56,305 bases of DNA from WVXT01 sp964403285 (GTDB lineage: Bacteria; UBA6262; WVXT01). Location of the stretch: assembly GCA_964403285.1 (NCBI GenBank), contig CAYOFG010000010.1, forward strand, positions 1 through 56,305, in the 5' to 3' direction. The position numbers were made by a program, and so were the translations under genes. How positions within the stretch are numbered: position 1 is the stretch's first letter; every line of letters starts with the position of its first letter. The notes beneath the pieces are model-generated. The model was not told the origin of the DNA. It searched no databases and saw nothing but the letters and a program-made list of their open reading frames with translations. Below are positions 31,105 through 38,478 of the stretch, in pieces.

Positions 31105-32289
31105 ATGGAAAGAGTCGCTTACTTTGATTGCAATTCCGGCATAAGCGGAGATATGATTCTGGGAGCATTAATAGACTGTGGTGCAGATTTTGACTATATC
31201 AAGAAAGAATTAAAGAAGTTCGATTTAGATTTTGAAATCTCTCACGAGCGAGTCAAAAAAGGAGCTATTTCTGCTATAAAAGTTATCATTAAAGAATCGG
31301 GAAGTCATAGTCATCCTCTGAGAAATCTAAAAACTATAAAGGAATTAATCAAAAAGACTTCCTTGCCCAAGGAAGTCAAGGAGAAATCGCTCTCCATCTT
31401 CACCAGGCTGGCAGAGGCAGAAGCCAGTGTGCACCAGGTAGACATTGATGAAGTCCACTTCCACGAGATTGGTGCAGTGGATACTATAGTGGACATAGTC
31501 GGCACCCTTGTCGGTTTAAAATCGCTGAAAGTGGAAAGGGTTTTCTCTTCTCCCCTTCCCTTAGGAAAAGGCGAAATAGAGACTTCTCATGGAAAAATTC
31601 CCATCCCTGCGCCGGCTACGATAAAACTGCTGGAAGGATGTAAAGTCTATGGAAAAGAAATTAAGGAAGAACTGGTAACGCCAACAGGTGCTGCTCTTAT
31701 CACTTCCCTGGCTGAGGATTTTATAGATTTTCCTGCTATGCGGGCACTAAAAGTAGGTTATGGCGCCGGGACTAAAGAATTGCCCATGCCAAATGTGTTA
31801 AGGTTGGTTGTGGGAGAATTGGAGAAAAAGGAGAAAAAAACCGAACCTCCCACTTTCCTCATTTCGGCAAATATTGACGATTCGACTCCTGAAGTGATGG
31901 GATTTCTATTCGAGATACTTCTGGAAATGGGAGCGCTCGATGTCTGGCAACATTCCATCCTGATGAAGAAGAATCGCCTGGCTATCGAGCTTTCAGTGCT
32001 CTGCTACAAGGATGTTATGGAAAAAATTATAGACTGCATTTTTTCAGAGACGACTACCAATGGACTGAGAATTAGCGAAGTAAAAAGGTCTGTTCTGGAG
32101 AGAAAGATTGTGAAAGTGAAAGTTCTGGATGAGACTATTAATGTGAAGCTGAGTTTTGCAGGAAAGAAGGTTCTTACTATATCTCCAGAATACGAGGATT
32201 GCAGGAAAGTGGCGCTAAAAAAAGGAATAAGTCTTAAGAAAGTTCTCCAGATGGCGCAACAGAAAGCCAGCGAAATAACCTCCCGCTAA
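31105..32289 (+). CDS. larC: Nickel-inserting protein of the nickel-pincer cofactor pathway
   Basis: 394 residues in a single frame; L. plantarum needs a programmed frameshift to fuse LarC1 and LarC2, but here none is required. Features: AYFDCNSGISGDMILGALID at the start, SHSHPLRN, VHFHEIGAVDTIVDIVG (metal-binding His cluster, about 116-132), SSPLPLGKGEIETSHGKIPIPAPAT, and a C-terminal CTP-binding half with NIDDSTPEVMGFLFE. LarC inserts nickel into the dithio-pyridinium mononucleotide in a CTP-dependent reaction. No LarA-type (DUF2088) apoenzyme is encoded in the window, so the client of this cofactor is elsewhere. Confidence 0.93.
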   Translation: MERVAYFDCNSGISGDMILGALIDCGADFDYIKKELKKFDLDFEISHERVKKGAISAIKVIIKESGSHSHPLRNLKTIKELIKKTSLPKEVKEKSLSIFTRLAEAEASVHQVDIDEVHFHEIGAVDTIVDIVGTLVGLKSLKVERVFSSPLPLGKGEIETSHGKIPIPAPATIKLLEGCKVYGKEIKEELVTPTGAALITSLAEDFIDFPAMRALKVGYGAGTKELPMPNVLRLVVGELEKKEKKTEPPTFLISANIDDSTPEVMGFLFEILLEMGALDVWQHSILMKKNRLAIELSVLCYKDVMEKIIDCIFSETTTNGLRISEVKRSVLERKIVKVKVLDETINVKLSFAGKKVLTISPEYEDCRKVALKKGISLKKVLQMAQQKASEITSR

Positions 32290-32295
32290 AGCGGA

Positions 32296-32353
32296 AGTTG
32301 GAGTAGCAGAGCTCGCTCTGCGTTATTATCGCGAAACAAGTTTCGCTACTCCT
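32296..32353. repeat. Hairpin repeat (GGAGTAGC family)
   Basis: GTTGGAGTAGCAGAGC-TC-GCTCTGC, GTTATTATCGCGAAAC, AAGTTTCGCTACTCC: the same layout as 7357-7410 and 52170-52225. Confidence 0.75.
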
Positions 32354-32364
32354 AACCCTACTTC

Positions 32365-32392
32365 AGCCCCCCGATAAATCGGGGGGCTTTTT
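32365..32392 (+). terminator. Terminator between larC and the hydrogenase gene
   Basis: AGCCCCCCGATAAATCGGGGGGCTTTTT: a ten-base GC-rich stem and a T run on the plus strand, after larC. It ends at the stop codon of the convergent hydrogenase large-subunit gene. Confidence 0.85.
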
Positions 32393-33803
32393 AACATACC
32401 CTAAACTCGGATATACTCCTACCAAGTTCAATTAAGTGGACCGAACAGGCCATGCAGGGGTCGTAGGACCTGATAATTCTCATTAGTTCTATTGGATTTT
32501 CCGCATCAGCTACTGGCGTTCCTATGAGAGCTTTCTCCATTGGACCAGGTTTATCCTTATCATCTCTCGGTGAACAATTCCAGTTCGTGGGTGTAACTAT
32601 CTGATACCGTGCAATTCGGGAATTGGATATCTTAAGCCAGTGTCCCAGTGCACCTCGGGACGCCTCAGTCAATCCTATACCTTGTCCGTTATTGGGAACT
32701 TTACAGGGAACGTAAACTCTCCCTCCCGGTCGCAGTTGAAGCACCCACTCTTCCATAGCCCGGGCAATCTTCTTTGTCTCCAGAGCTCTGGCTATGTGTC
32801 TATCCATTACCGATATTCCTTTCCTATAGTCTCCGTTCACCCACATCCGCGCCAGGGGTCCCAACTCGTAGGGTTTACCCTCATATCTCGGCGCTTTTAA
32901 CCAGGAATAGGCGCCCTGTTTTCCCGGAGCAGGAATTGTATCGCTATCTTTGGGATTCTTGCCAGAAGTTTTGGTCTCATACCATGAGTATTGTACATCT
33001 TCGGTAATCTTCTCACTATCCATCTTTTCTATTTTTCCGTCTGTTAAAAGCCCTCTTTTAAACAGTTTATTACTTCCCCTATCATCCAGGTCGAATGCCC
33101 CATAGCATAACAAATTTCCATAACCTTTTCCTATCTTGCTATAATCTTTGTATACGTCGGCAAGTCTCAGTACATCAGGCACATAGATATTTTCGATAAA
33201 GTCTATACTTTCTCTCAATCTCCACAGGTAAGATGCCATTTTATCTACAGTAGGCTTTTCCGTCACTCCTCCCGGCACAAAACTCATATGATGTGGTATT
33301 TTACCGCCAAAGATTGCTATCATCTCATGAATTTTCCTGCGAACCTCCATCGCTTTAATATAGTGGTCAAGATATTCTTTGTTCATCTGCTGGGACAGTC
33401 GAAAGTCACCGTTAATTGCGGGAATGAATGGTGGTTTTTCCGGACCGACAAAATAATCCAGCGCTGCCAGAAGATAAAAATGGAGGATATGAGACTGCAG
33501 AAAATTTGCCCCGGTTACCAGATTACGGATAATTCTCGCATTGGAAGGCGGCTTCACTCGAAATGCAGATTCCAGAGTTAAGGAGGCACAAGTTGCGTGA
33601 GATGCGGAACATATCCCACAGGCCCTCTGCGTCAGTTGTTGAGCGTCTCTGGGATCCCTTCCTTTAAGGATTATCTCAAATCCCCGGAAGAGAGTGCCCG
33701 AGCTTCTGGCATCAACTACTTTACCTTCTTCTATCTCCAGTACAACCTTAAGATGTCCTTCAATCCTGCTAATCGGGTCAATAGTTATAACTTTTTTCGC
33801 CAT
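32391..33803 (-). CDS. [NiFe] hydrogenase large subunit
   Basis: 470 residues. N-terminal ISRIEGHLKV, then the nickel-ligand motif RACGIC (Cys62, Cys65) and the C-terminal motif DPCMAC (Cys450, Cys453). The 14 residues after His456 (LIELGRSISEFRVC) form the extension that a maturation protease removes after nickel insertion; that protease is encoded three genes upstream. The length and the small-subunit type place it with group 1, membrane- or periplasm-associated uptake enzymes. There is no selenocysteine (the first C-terminal ligand is Cys). It is translated three bases after the small subunit. Maturation genes hypA-F are not in the window. Confidence 0.93.
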   Translation of the reverse strand: MAKKVITIDPISRIEGHLKVVLEIEEGKVVDARSSGTLFRGFEIILKGRDPRDAQQLTQRACGICSASHATCASLTLESAFRVKPPSNARIIRNLVTGANFLQSHILHFYLLAALDYFVGPEKPPFIPAINGDFRLSQQMNKEYLDHYIKAMEVRRKIHEMIAIFGGKIPHHMSFVPGGVTEKPTVDKMASYLWRLRESIDFIENIYVPDVLRLADVYKDYSKIGKGYGNLLCYGAFDLDDRGSNKLFKRGLLTDGKIEKMDSEKITEDVQYSWYETKTSGKNPKDSDTIPAPGKQGAYSWLKAPRYEGKPYELGPLARMWVNGDYRKGISVMDRHIARALETKKIARAMEEWVLQLRPGGRVYVPCKVPNNGQGIGLTEASRGALGHWLKISNSRIARYQIVTPTNWNCSPRDDKDKPGPMEKALIGTPVADAENPIELMRIIRSYDPCMACSVHLIELGRSISEFRVC

Positions 33804-33806
33804 TTT

Positions 33807-34721
33807 CTATCTCTTTTTTTCGGGCCAGCCGTAAAAAGGTGATAGGCCATCCGGAAATTCCATTTGCACGCAACCTATGCAAGGAGCAGAAGCTCCAATA
33901 CACCAATTGACTCCATTGTGCCACCGTCGTAAAGGACAGTCTGCATAAGTGAGAGGTCCCTTGCATCCCAGCTTAACCAGACAACCTTCTTCGCTTAGGT
34001 TCTGGGCAAATTTCTGATGAATGTAAAATGAATAATTGGGACAATTCTCGTGCAACAGGAAACGATAAAACAGCATAGGTCTCCGATTTTCATCAAGTTT
34101 TGGGATACCATAGAGAATGAGATGGACAAGGGTGCCTACGACCCAATCGGGGTGGGGTGGACATCCAGGAACGTTTATCACTTTCCTTCCCAAAATATCA
34201 CCCACTCCCTTTGCCCCGGTGGGATTGGGAGCGCCTGCTGGTACCCCTCCGTAGGAAGCACAGGTACCCACTGCTATTACATATTTAGCTTTTCTTCCCA
34301 GTTTCTTGGTCCACTCCAATAGAGAGACGGGTTTCCCATTCTTCTCACCCAGCGTAGCGTACGTGCCATTCTCTGCGACAGGAATCGATCCTTCAACAAT
34401 GAGAATGAATTTACCCTTTGCCTCCTCGGCAGTCTTCTCCATAGAGAGAATAACTTTATCCCCGGATGCAGCCATAAGGGTGGGGTGGACCTTGAGGCTT
34501 ATAATTTCTAAAAGGAGTTCGCTAATTTTTGGATGTGAAGTGTTCAGGAGGGAAACAGAACAGCCTGTACACCCCGATCCCTCTAACCATATAACCGGTG
34601 GATTCCCAGCCGCAGCCCGCTCCAGAGCCTCCACCACCTCAGGAATCAGAATTTGGGAAATTCCCAGGGCAACAGCTGATCCGGCACAAATCTTCAGGAA
34701 TTCTCTTCTGGTCAAATCCAT
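33807..34721 (-). CDS. [NiFe] hydrogenase small subunit, Tat-exported
   Basis: 304 residues. Twin-arginine signal TRREFLKICAGSAVALG (RR at 5-6). Proximal-cluster region EGSGCTGCSVS (Cys51, Cys54), then GTCASYGG and PGCPPHPDW. Distal cluster HENCPNY with further Cys in GCLVKLGC. Medial-cluster region: Cys262, then NGVNWCIGASAPCIGC with Cys274, Cys281 and Cys284. In Desulfovibrio [NiFe] enzymes the residue after NW is a Pro and the cluster is [3Fe-4S]; a Cys there, as in [NiFeSe] enzymes, gives [4Fe-4S]. There is no C-terminal membrane helix, so the enzyme is probably soluble in the periplasm or docked to another protein. Confidence 0.92.
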   Translation of the reverse strand: MDLTRREFLKICAGSAVALGISQILIPEVVEALERAAAGNPPVIWLEGSGCTGCSVSLLNTSHPKISELLLEIISLKVHPTLMAASGDKVILSMEKTAEEAKGKFILIVEGSIPVAENGTYATLGEKNGKPVSLLEWTKKLGRKAKYVIAVGTCASYGGVPAGAPNPTGAKGVGDILGRKVINVPGCPPHPDWVVGTLVHLILYGIPKLDENRRPMLFYRFLLHENCPNYSFYIHQKFAQNLSEEGCLVKLGCKGPLTYADCPLRRWHNGVNWCIGASAPCIGCVQMEFPDGLSPFYGWPEKKR

Positions 34722-34761
34722 TTCAACTTTCTCCTACTGAAAAAATGACTCTGACCCCCTT

Positions 34762-34938
34762 TTATTTCTTTTCTTCTTTTGTTTCTTCTTCAGACTCTTT
34801 CTCTTTAGTTGCCTTTTTGAATTCTTTGATTCCTTCTCCTATAGATTTCGCAATTTTGGGTAACTTACCAGCACCAAAGATAATTAGAACAATAACCAGG
34901 ATAATTATTAGTTCCGGTACGCCTATCCGTCCCAGCAT
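34762..34938 (-). CDS. tatA: TatA-family translocase subunit (first copy)
   Basis: 58 residues from ATG 34938 (AAGGAGGGAAT ribosome site); upstream codons of the ORF overlap the protease gene and are discarded. Classic TatA form: short N-terminus, one membrane helix (ELIIILVIVLIIFGAGKLP), hinge Gly-Lys-Leu-Pro, an amphipathic helix and a charged Glu/Lys tail. It would form the pore for the folded hydrogenase, whose small subunit has the Tat signal and lies next downstream. No TatC gene in the window. Confidence 0.9.
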   Translation of the reverse strand: MLGRIGVPELIIILVIVLIIFGAGKLPKIAKSIGEGIKEFKKATKEKESEEETKEEKK

Positions 34939-34951
34939 AATTATTCCCTCC

Positions 34952-35413
34952 TTAATTCCTCTTATCCCTAACTTCATCGAGGATTAGATTAACCAATTTC
35001 CCCATTTTTCTTTCTATCTCAGGAGATAATTCCAGTCCATAACCCATATCTTTCGGCTCAATCCCGATTATCACTGTGTGGGGAAGCTCGCCCATCTTCT
35101 GAGCTATGGCAAGTGTCTCCACCACACCCAGCTGGTGCAATGAAGTCATTCTCTTTGCCTCTTTGAGAAGAGAGTCATCCACGCAAATCCTGTAAGTTTT
35201 CCCTGGCTTACCTCCCAGTTTAATAGCATCCACAATAATCAATTTGGAAACATCTGCCGCTTGAGGAATAAAATCCAAAATAGAAGTTCCTCCCTCTACA
35301 AGTTTAACTCTTTCGTCGATTTCCATTTCCCTAAGTTTCTGAATAAGGTGAACTCCTACCCCTTCGTCTTTTAACAACAGGTTACCCACTCCCAGAACAA
35401 CTACTCTATCCAC
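34952..35413 (-). CDS. Hydrogenase maturation protease (HyaD/HybD family)
   Basis: About 153 residues from GTG 35413, which has GGAAAGG eight bases upstream and overlaps the preceding stop; ATG 35431 is the alternative. Motifs: VVLGVGNLLLKDEGVGVHLI, with Glu near the N-terminus, and IVDAIKLGGKPG plus the SLHQLGVVETLAIAQ His region; these Glu/Asp/His residues bind the nickel of the immature large subunit. It cuts the 14-residue C-terminal tail of the large subunit encoded two genes later. Located between two tatA-like genes in the hydrogenase operon. Confidence 0.9.
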   Translation of the reverse strand: MDRVVVLGVGNLLLKDEGVGVHLIQKLREMEIDERVKLVEGGTSILDFIPQAADVSKLIIVDAIKLGGKPGKTYRICVDDSLLKEAKRMTSLHQLGVVETLAIAQKMGELPHTVIIGIEPKDMGYGLELSPEIERKMGKLVNLILDEVRDKRN

Positions 35414-35654
35414 TCTCAATATCCTTTCCATCCTCTTCCCGGGAGATATTTTCAGATAGTTTCTTCTCTACTTCTCTTCTTATCTCTTCTGGAGGCTCTT
35501 GTTCAATAGCCTCGCGAAAATCCTGCGTGGCTCTCCTCAACTGTCTCACAGTCTTTCCAATAGCCCTGCCAATCTCGGGCAATCTACGAGGACCAAAAAG
35601 AATCAACGCCAGAACAAGAATAACGACTAATTCCTGCATTCCCACGCCAAACAA
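35406..35654 (-). CDS. TatA/TatB-family translocase subunit (second copy)
   Basis: About 82 residues if translation starts at TTG 35654 (LFGVGMQELVVILVLALILF, with GGGGAG seven bases upstream); a GTG at 35669 is the alternative. Membrane helix, GPRRLPEIGRAIGK hinge and a longer amphipathic, acidic C-terminal region than the other copy. The Pro-Arg-Arg-Leu-Pro hinge with FGP is shared by TatA and TatB; a TatB-like task is possible because a second, shorter TatA lies 470 bases downstream. Overlaps the protease gene by eight bases if that starts with GTG. Confidence 0.85.
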   Translation of the reverse strand: MFGVGMQELVVILVLALILFGPRRLPEIGRAIGKTVRQLRRATQDFREAIEQEPPEEIRREVEKKLSENISREEDGKDIESG

Positions 35655-35682
35655 ATGTTCTCTCCCCACCTATTTTCCAATT

Positions 35683-36030
35683 TCAGGTGCCACCGAAGGC
35701 AACTATCATAGCGATGTCAACGTTAGTTTCCTTTGCCTCCTCAACTTTTACCTCCACCTTATTATCAAAGAAACCCTCTTTCGTCACCAATAATGTGTAG
35801 ATTTCGGGAGAAAGACCGGAAAAAGTGAACTTACCGGAACTATCCGTAGTCGCTGTAAGTTCTGACCCTTCTAAAGTCAAGGTTACTTTCGCGCCCTCAA
35901 CGCCTCCGCCCTGAAACATATTGTTCACTTTGCCTATAATAGTCCCTCCTCCTTTTCCAGCACCTCCACATCCCAGCAGTAGACAGAAACTGACTATCAC
36001 TATTAGAGTGAACGAAAATAATTTCTTCAT
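35683..36030 (-). CDS. Lipoprotein with carboxypeptidase-regulatory-like domain (copy 1)
   Basis: 115 residues. Signal peptide with lipobox LLLGC (Cys21), then a Gly-rich linker and one prealbumin-type beta domain: GTIIGKVNNMFQGGGVEGAK, TTDSSGKFTFSGLSPEIYTL, KVEVKVEEAKETNVDIAMI. Such domains are small surface or periplasmic modules. Two similar lipoproteins lie at 36040-36414 and 38078-38434. It is immediately upstream of the tat/hydrogenase genes and only nine bases after its paralogue, so the two were probably duplicated in place. Confidence 0.8.
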   Translation of the reverse strand: MKKLFSFTLIVIVSFCLLLGCGGAGKGGGTIIGKVNNMFQGGGVEGAKVTLTLEGSELTATTDSSGKFTFSGLSPEIYTLLVTKEGFFDNKVEVKVEEAKETNVDIAMIVAFGGT

Positions 36031-36039
36031 TCTCTTTAC

Positions 36040-36414
36040 TTACCCTCCCAAGAAAAAAGCTTCCAATCGAATATCAAGTTTCTTCATCTTTCCTTGTTTG
36101 ACCACAAGCCCACCAAGCGAATAAGCAAGGTATCCTGGCGAGGTAACTGTGACTGCATAATTGCCCGGCTCCAACTCTGGCAAACTATAATTTCCCGAAT
36201 TATCTGTAGTTCCAGTTACAGCCCAAACAGCAGGAGAGGCTTCTGTAACCTGCTTCAGTGCAGTAATAGTTATTGTTACACCTTCAACAGGCTTCTTTGT
36301 CTCTTTATCAACTACTTTCCCATAAACACCCGTCCCTTCGGGAGCTTTCGCACATCCCGAAACTAACAGTCCTGCTACCAAGAAAACCATGCCCAAAATA
36401 GTCCACTTTTTCAT
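36040..36414 (-). CDS. Lipoprotein with carboxypeptidase-regulatory-like domain (copy 2)
   Basis: 124 residues. Lipobox LLVSGC (Cys21), then GTGVYGKVVDKETKKPVEGV and the same domain pattern GTTDNSGNYSLPELEPGNYA, ending in a short basic strand (KLDIRLEAFFLGG). Good AAGGGGGG ribosome site. It probably starts the transcript leading to the hydrogenase genes, after 420 bases of repeat-rich gap. No catalytic residues; a structural or binding role is likely. Confidence 0.8.
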   Translation of the reverse strand: MKKWTILGMVFLVAGLLVSGCAKAPEGTGVYGKVVDKETKKPVEGVTITITALKQVTEASPAVWAVTGTTDNSGNYSLPELEPGNYAVTVTSPGYLAYSLGGLVVKQGKMKKLDIRLEAFFLGG

Positions 36415-36509
36415 CTCAACCCCCCTTATATTTTTTCTACCATTTAAAAGATGGTCTGTGAAAACCTATTGGAATTTTACCCCAAAAACAAGGACGACTC
36501 ATACTGTTA

Positions 36510-36770
36510 ATGCGAGGAGATTTGGTATAGCGAGCATTAGAATTTTTAGCCAAAAATCGAAGATTGTAGCCGCAAAGCGCAAGCTTTGCTTATTATTTGA
36601 GCAGAGCTATCGCTCTGCAGCTACAGAGATTTTTGGCGGTGCTCGCAGAGCAAAAAATTGTCAGCGAGTACCGTTAGAACTCTTAACCTTTCCCCTTATT
36701 GGGCAACGGTACGCTATCTCTCTATCTATATTACCCCCTGTCCTGGAAAGACCTCTTGTTCTAACGGCAC
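36510..36770. repeat. Nested hairpin elements in the gap after a DUF362 gene
   Basis: The paired GCAAAGCGCAAGCTTTGC / GCAGAGCTATCGCTCTGC unit (about 36570-36627) sits inside a second inverted repeat (GCGAGCATTAGAATTTTTAG with GATTTTTGGCGGTGCTCGC). To the right is a third pair, CCGTTAGAAC (36671-36680) and GTTCTAACGG (about 36757-36766). The left flank (ATGCGAGGAGATTTGGTATA) also occurs at 49974. No gene is seen in 36415-36834. Confidence 0.7.
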
Positions 36771-36834
36771 GAGCGAACCAAATCCCGAGCATATTCCTCA
36801 AGCGATGAACAAACTATCTTTTAACTCTCTTCCC

Positions 36835-37938
36835 CTACTCCCAGGCAACAATGCGGCCCCAGGCATTGGGCGCTCTCAGTTCTTTAGGAACTGGCTTAAA
36901 CTTTTTCATAACTTTTTCAACCGGATCACCGACGACATTTATATCTTTCATTGTGCCCAGACCCAAATGTTCAGCAAGCGTTATGTGTCCATAATTTTCT
37001 GGTTTAAAACCCATTACCATAGTTTCCACCGCATCTACTGCCACAGGGTCTCTCCCAGCAATGACCAAATCCATCGATACCGGGTCACCTTTTGTAGGTC
37101 CGTGGCCTTCGCAGCCCCAGATTCCACTGATAACTGCAAAATCTATCTTCTTTATAGAAACGATGTCGCAAATCACGTCAGCAATCTGATTATGGGGCAA
37201 TCCTACCTTAGGTATTCCGTAAACTCTATTGGGAGCAGAACCAATCGCCTGGTTTTTCAGAGTTCCGGTAATCCCTGTCAGATAGTGAGTCTTCATCGGT
37301 GAAACACTAATAATTTTGGTAGCCTCTTCAACCATAACCACTGGCAAAGCGTATTCCTTGAGTGCTAAAGGCCTCTCCGGCTTATACCACTTATAGGGCG
37401 CAGAATTAATGTCATAGAGTTCAGCTCCTGTCTCCCTCGCCAGTCCTTCATATCCATATGTCTTCATATTCGCAATTCCATCAGCATCGGGAGGTCCCTC
37501 TGCAATATAAATTTTCCTGGCCCCCTGTTTCTTGGCCAAAAGTGCGATCGCTCTCACTATCCTCGGGTCTGTGTTATAACACTGGATTTCCTCATTCTTG
37601 GTTTTTCCCGTTCCCAGAATCAGATTGAAACTCGCCACCGCATTTGTCTTGATCCATACCACATCACCCTTTTCAACGGGAAGTCCTCCGGCGAGCTTGA
37701 CTGCCTTACTAACCATCTTTTCAATCTCCACCTCACTCTTTCTCGACCAGACGGGATACCAGTACTTGCCTTTTGCCCAGGGAGGACCCTGGGGAAGCAT
37801 ATGCCAGTCTTTGAACTGCCAAGATTTCCCCACCAATTCATGATTATTCGACTTAACAATCGCCACCGTCGGTCCAGCTACAGCAGCTGTCACCCAGGTG
37901 AAAATAATTAATGCAAGAATGGTCAAAATCTTCTTCAT
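36835..37938 (-). CDS. Exported DUF362-domain protein (copy 1)
   Basis: 367 residues. Signal peptide ILTILALIIFTWVTAAVAG, then a full DUF362 domain: TVAIVKSNN, LAGGLPVEKGDVVWIKTN, DPRIVRAIALLAKKQGARKIYI, the conserved MKTHYLTGITGTLKN (KTH and KN), GIWGCEGHGPTKGDPVSMDLVIAGRDPVAVDAV and HLGLG at the end. Most DUF362 proteins are cytoplasmic and may carry ferredoxin domains; these are exported and lack them. Function unknown. Paralogues are at 39.7-40.9 and 41.1-42.2 kb. It lies between two lipoprotein genes and upstream of the hydrogenase unit. Confidence 0.85.
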   Translation of the reverse strand: MKKILTILALIIFTWVTAAVAGPTVAIVKSNNHELVGKSWQFKDWHMLPQGPPWAKGKYWYPVWSRKSEVEIEKMVSKAVKLAGGLPVEKGDVVWIKTNAVASFNLILGTGKTKNEEIQCYNTDPRIVRAIALLAKKQGARKIYIAEGPPDADGIANMKTYGYEGLARETGAELYDINSAPYKWYKPERPLALKEYALPVVMVEEATKIISVSPMKTHYLTGITGTLKNQAIGSAPNRVYGIPKVGLPHNQIADVICDIVSIKKIDFAVISGIWGCEGHGPTKGDPVSMDLVIAGRDPVAVDAVETMVMGFKPENYGHITLAEHLGLGTMKDINVVGDPVEKVMKKFKPVPKELRAPNAWGRIVAWE

Positions 37939-37954
37939 TTTTTCCCTCCCTATT

Positions 37955-38045
37955 ATGTAGCGGCAAAGCGAAGCTTTGCTTCCTTTCGGGCGACCACTTA
38001 GTGTCGCCCCTACATTAGCAGAGCTGGCGCTCTGCGGCTACATTC
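37955..38045. repeat. Hairpin repeats (GCAAAGC / GCAGAGC)
   Basis: GTAGCGGCAAAGCGAAGCTTTGC, CGGGCGACCACTTAGTGTCGCCCCTAC and GCAGAGCTGGCGCTCTGC-GGCTACA in a row, between the third lipoprotein and the DUF362 gene. Confidence 0.7.
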
Positions 38046-38077
38046 CTTATTCGTCGCCACCGGCACCGCTAATTGAA

Positions 38078-38434
38078 TTAGGTTCCTCCTCCTACAACTA
38101 CCAGTTGAAAATCGACCTTCTTTTTTCCCTTTTCTATATAGATTTCTTCCATGATTTCATTAAGGTAGTAACCCTGAAGGTACGCTCGGACCTTGTAGGA
38201 ACCAGCAGGTATGTTGGAAATAGAGTAATTGCCCGAACTATCAGTGGTAGTTGTAAGCTTTACGCCCTCGGGCGAATATACCGTAACTTCCGCATTTTCC
38301 ATAGGTGTTCCTGTTCCTCCCATTTGGGTTACTTTGCCAAATATGGTTCCTCCTGCAGAAGGAGTTCCCTTACAACCGGAAACCAATAGCATCCCCAGGA
38401 TTAGAATTGAACCAAAAAAAATTACTCTTTTCAT
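38078..38434 (-). CDS. Lipoprotein with carboxypeptidase-regulatory-like domain (copy 3)
   Basis: 118 residues. Lipobox LLVSGC (Cys21), then GGTIFGKVTQMGGTGTPMEN and the domain signature TTTDSSGNYSISNIPAGSYK, ending KKKVDFQLVVVGGGT. Clear similarity in length and layout to the two lipoproteins at 35.7-36.4 kb. Good GAGAGGTGA ribosome site; 44 bases after the permease gene, so probably co-transcribed with it. Confidence 0.8.
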   Translation of the reverse strand: MKRVIFFGSILILGMLLVSGCKGTPSAGGTIFGKVTQMGGTGTPMENAEVTVYSPEGVKLTTTTDSSGNYSISNIPAGSYKVRAYLQGYYLNEIMEEIYIEKGKKKVDFQLVVVGGGT

Positions 38435-38478
38435 CTTTCACCTCTCTTTGAAGCCTGCGGCTACCGATTATTTCCAGA

